DNA from: an uncultured Bacteroidota bacterium
GTDB lineage: Bacteria; Bacteroidota; Bacteroidia; NS11-12g; UBA955
Length of the DNA stretch: 7,245 bases
Assembly: GCA_903953615.1 (NCBI GenBank)
Contig: CAJBKH010000268.1
Span: 1 to 7,245, forward strand
Direction of reading: 5' to 3'
The number at the start of each line of letters is the position of its first letter. Within the stretch, counting starts at the first letter, position 1. Below, in pieces: positions 6,248 to 7,245 of this stretch. The position numbers were made by a program, and so were the translations under genes. Under the pieces are notes generated by a model. The model ran no database searches and was not told the origin of the DNA. It was given only the letters and a program-made list of their open reading frames with translations.

Positions 6248-6255
6248 TAAATTTG
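6248..6255 (+). promoter_or_regulatory. Putative mutL -7 promoter box (TAAATTTG)
   Basis: TAAATTTG followed by T is an exact match to the Bacteroidota -7 consensus TAnnTTTGY. It lies 78 bp before the mutL ATG, giving a predicted leader of about 70-75 nt. A good TTTG -33 element is not seen at the normal distance; TTTA at 6221-6224 is the nearest, 23 bp upstream. The spacer contains the GCATC-GG-GATGC dyad. Confidence 0.4.
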
Positions 6256-6333
6256 TATCCATAAAATAGGTGAGAATCGACAAGAATCTATAACTTATTT
6301 TATGTGTTTATTTTTAAAACCGTTAACTATCAA

Positions 6334-7245
6334 ATGGACCATATAAAGCTGCTTCCCGATAATATTGCCAATCAAATAGCAGCTGGAGAAGTTGTACAAC
6401 GACCTGCCTCAATCGTTAAAGAGTTGCTCGAAAATTCAATTGATGCAGGGGCTACAAATATTAAATTAATTACAAAAGAAGGCGGCATTCTTTTGGTTCA
6501 AATAATCGACAATGGAAGTGGAATGAGTGTTACCGATGCAAGAATGTGTTGGGAGCGCCATGCTACATCAAAAATTAGTAGTGCTGATGATTTATTTAAA
6601 TTGAAAAGTTTCGGTTTCAGAGGTGAGGCATTGGCTTCAATAGCTGCGATTGCACATGTCGAAATGAAAACCAAAAGAGCAGAGGATGAGATTGGCACTT
6701 TAATTAAAATTGAAGGGAGTAAAGTCAATGAACAAAGTCAGACAGCTACACCCAACGGTACCACGTTTTCAATTCGAAATTTATTTTATAATGTACCTGC
6801 GCGCAGAAACTTTTTGAAAAGTGTGCCTGTAGAAATGCGCCATATCATTGATGAGTTTACGCGTGTGGCCATGCCGCATTATAATATAGCAATGGGTCTA
6901 TATCACAACGATAAAGAAGTATTTGAACTAAAACCAACAAGCTTAGACAATCGCATTGCAGAGTTGATTAGCAAGAAGAATACCAATGATTTTTTGAGCG
7001 TTTCAGAAAATCATGATTTAGTTGCTGTCAATGGATTTGTTGGTAAACCCGAAATAGCAAAGCGCACCCGTGGTGAACAATTCTTATTTGTCAATAACCG
7101 TTTTATAAAGGATGCTTACCTCAACCACGCCATCGCTTCTGCCTACGATCAACTCATTGCAAAGGATCAGTTTCCGATGTATGCCTTATTTTTAACAATC
7201 GATCCTGCCCGCATTGATGTCAATATTCATCCTACAAAAACGGAA
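6334..7245 (+). CDS. mutL: DNA mismatch repair protein MutL, N-terminal 304 residues (cut by window edge)
   Basis: MutL couples MutS mismatch recognition to strand incision and excision in the cytoplasm. The visible part covers the GHKL ATPase domain and most of the transducer domain. Markers are IKLLPDNIANQIAAGEVV at the N terminus and KELLENSIDAGA with catalytic E30 and N34. DNGSGM (59-64) follows with D59, then RHATSK (75-80), and FGFRGEALASI (from 93) as the ATP-lid motif. NGTTFSIRNLFYNVPARR comes next, then FLFVNNRFIKD, and DVNIHPTKTE at the right edge with the conserved lysine K302. The ATG at 6334 puts the first motif at the position seen in E. coli MutL, shifted by one residue. The frame is open to the last base, so the C-terminal dimerisation domain, and whether it carries the endonuclease motif DQHA(x)2E(x)4E, cannot be seen. 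It diverges from the DUF2851 gene, with a repeat-rich 210-bp gap between them. Confidence 0.98.
   Translation, partial: MDHIKLLPDNIANQIAAGEVVQRPASIVKELLENSIDAGATNIKLITKEGGILLVQIIDNGSGMSVTDARMCWERHATSKISSADDLFKLKSFGFRGEALASIAAIAHVEMKTKRAEDEIGTLIKIEGSKVNEQSQTATPNGTTFSIRNLFYNVPARRNFLKSVPVEMRHIIDEFTRVAMPHYNIAMGLYHNDKEVFELKPTSLDNRIAELISKKNTNDFLSVSENHDLVAVNGFVGKPEIAKRTRGEQFLFVNNRFIKDAYLNHAIASAYDQLIAKDQFPMYALFLTIDPARIDVNIHPTKTE

Larger units (their letters stand above)
6186..6286. repeat. Three TCTTGTYGA motifs: tandem pair plus inverted copy around the mutL promoter box
   Basis: TCTTGTTGA (6186-6194) and TCTTGTCGA (6209-6217) are spaced by 23 bp, and TCGACAAGA (6277-6285) is an inverted third copy. 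Between the second and third, TTCTTGTCGA (6208-6217) and TCGACAAGAA (6277-6286) form a perfect 10-bp inverted repeat with 59 bp between the arms. The interval contains the candidate mutL -7 box. The arrangement looks like regulator half-sites or a loop-forming operator shared by mutL and DUF2851. I do not recognise the motif as the target of a known protein. Confidence 0.45.

Noticed and set aside
6498..6728. 76-codon minus-strand open frame opposite mutL
   Set aside because: It lies wholly within the conserved MutL ATPase domain and is an antisense shadow of it.

Overview
The window looks like the chromosome of an AT-rich member of the Bacteroidota. The signs are: no Shine-Dalgarno tracts before the genes, several upstream boxes matching the phylum's -7 promoter element (TAnnTTTG), a DUF2851 protein (a family I know mainly from this phylum), an SDR-type L-threonine dehydrogenase closely resembling flavobacterial enzymes, and exported proteins with a Bacteroidota-style signal peptide or beta-barrel look. 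No rRNA, tRNA, CRISPR array, insertion sequence or phage gene is visible. Genus cannot be read from this stretch.

Layout from left to right. The minus-strand 5' part of an XRE-type helix-turn-helix regulator runs off the left edge (1-164). It is followed on the same strand by a gamma-class carbonic anhydrase-like hexapeptide protein (242-751). Imidazolonepropionase, hutI (750-1976), diverges from it with physically overlapping start codons. A minus-strand outer-membrane beta-barrel-like protein (2002-2688) converges on hutI and diverges from L-threonine 3-dehydrogenase (2761-3729). A secreted orphan protein of unknown function (3779-4816) follows on the plus strand and converges on a minus-strand DUF2851 gene (4840-6123). 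A 210-bp intergenic region rich in short repeats then separates DUF2851 from the divergent mutL, whose first 304 codons fill the rest of the window (6334-7245).

The genes are mostly housekeeping or catabolic and do not form one pathway. HutI (histidine degradation) and threonine dehydrogenase both release carbon and nitrogen from amino acids, but other hut genes and a partner 2-amino-3-ketobutyrate CoA-ligase are absent from the window. MutL is the mismatch-repair matchmaker. Strand changes are frequent, so most genes are probably transcribed singly.

The most unusual structure is the carbonic anhydrase/hutI junction. The two ATG codons share the tetramer CATG, and each gene has a good TAnnTTTG box lying inside the other gene's coding sequence, so the two promoters face each other. 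The predicted mRNAs would be complementary over roughly 50 nt covering both translation starts, a layout that could make expression mutually antagonistic. Secondary points of interest are the TCTTGTYGA repeats and dyad in the mutL/DUF2851 intergenic region, a PD...ExH nuclease-like signature and a C-terminal Cys cluster in DUF2851, and the AT-rich secreted orphan. I found no clearly new multi-gene system.
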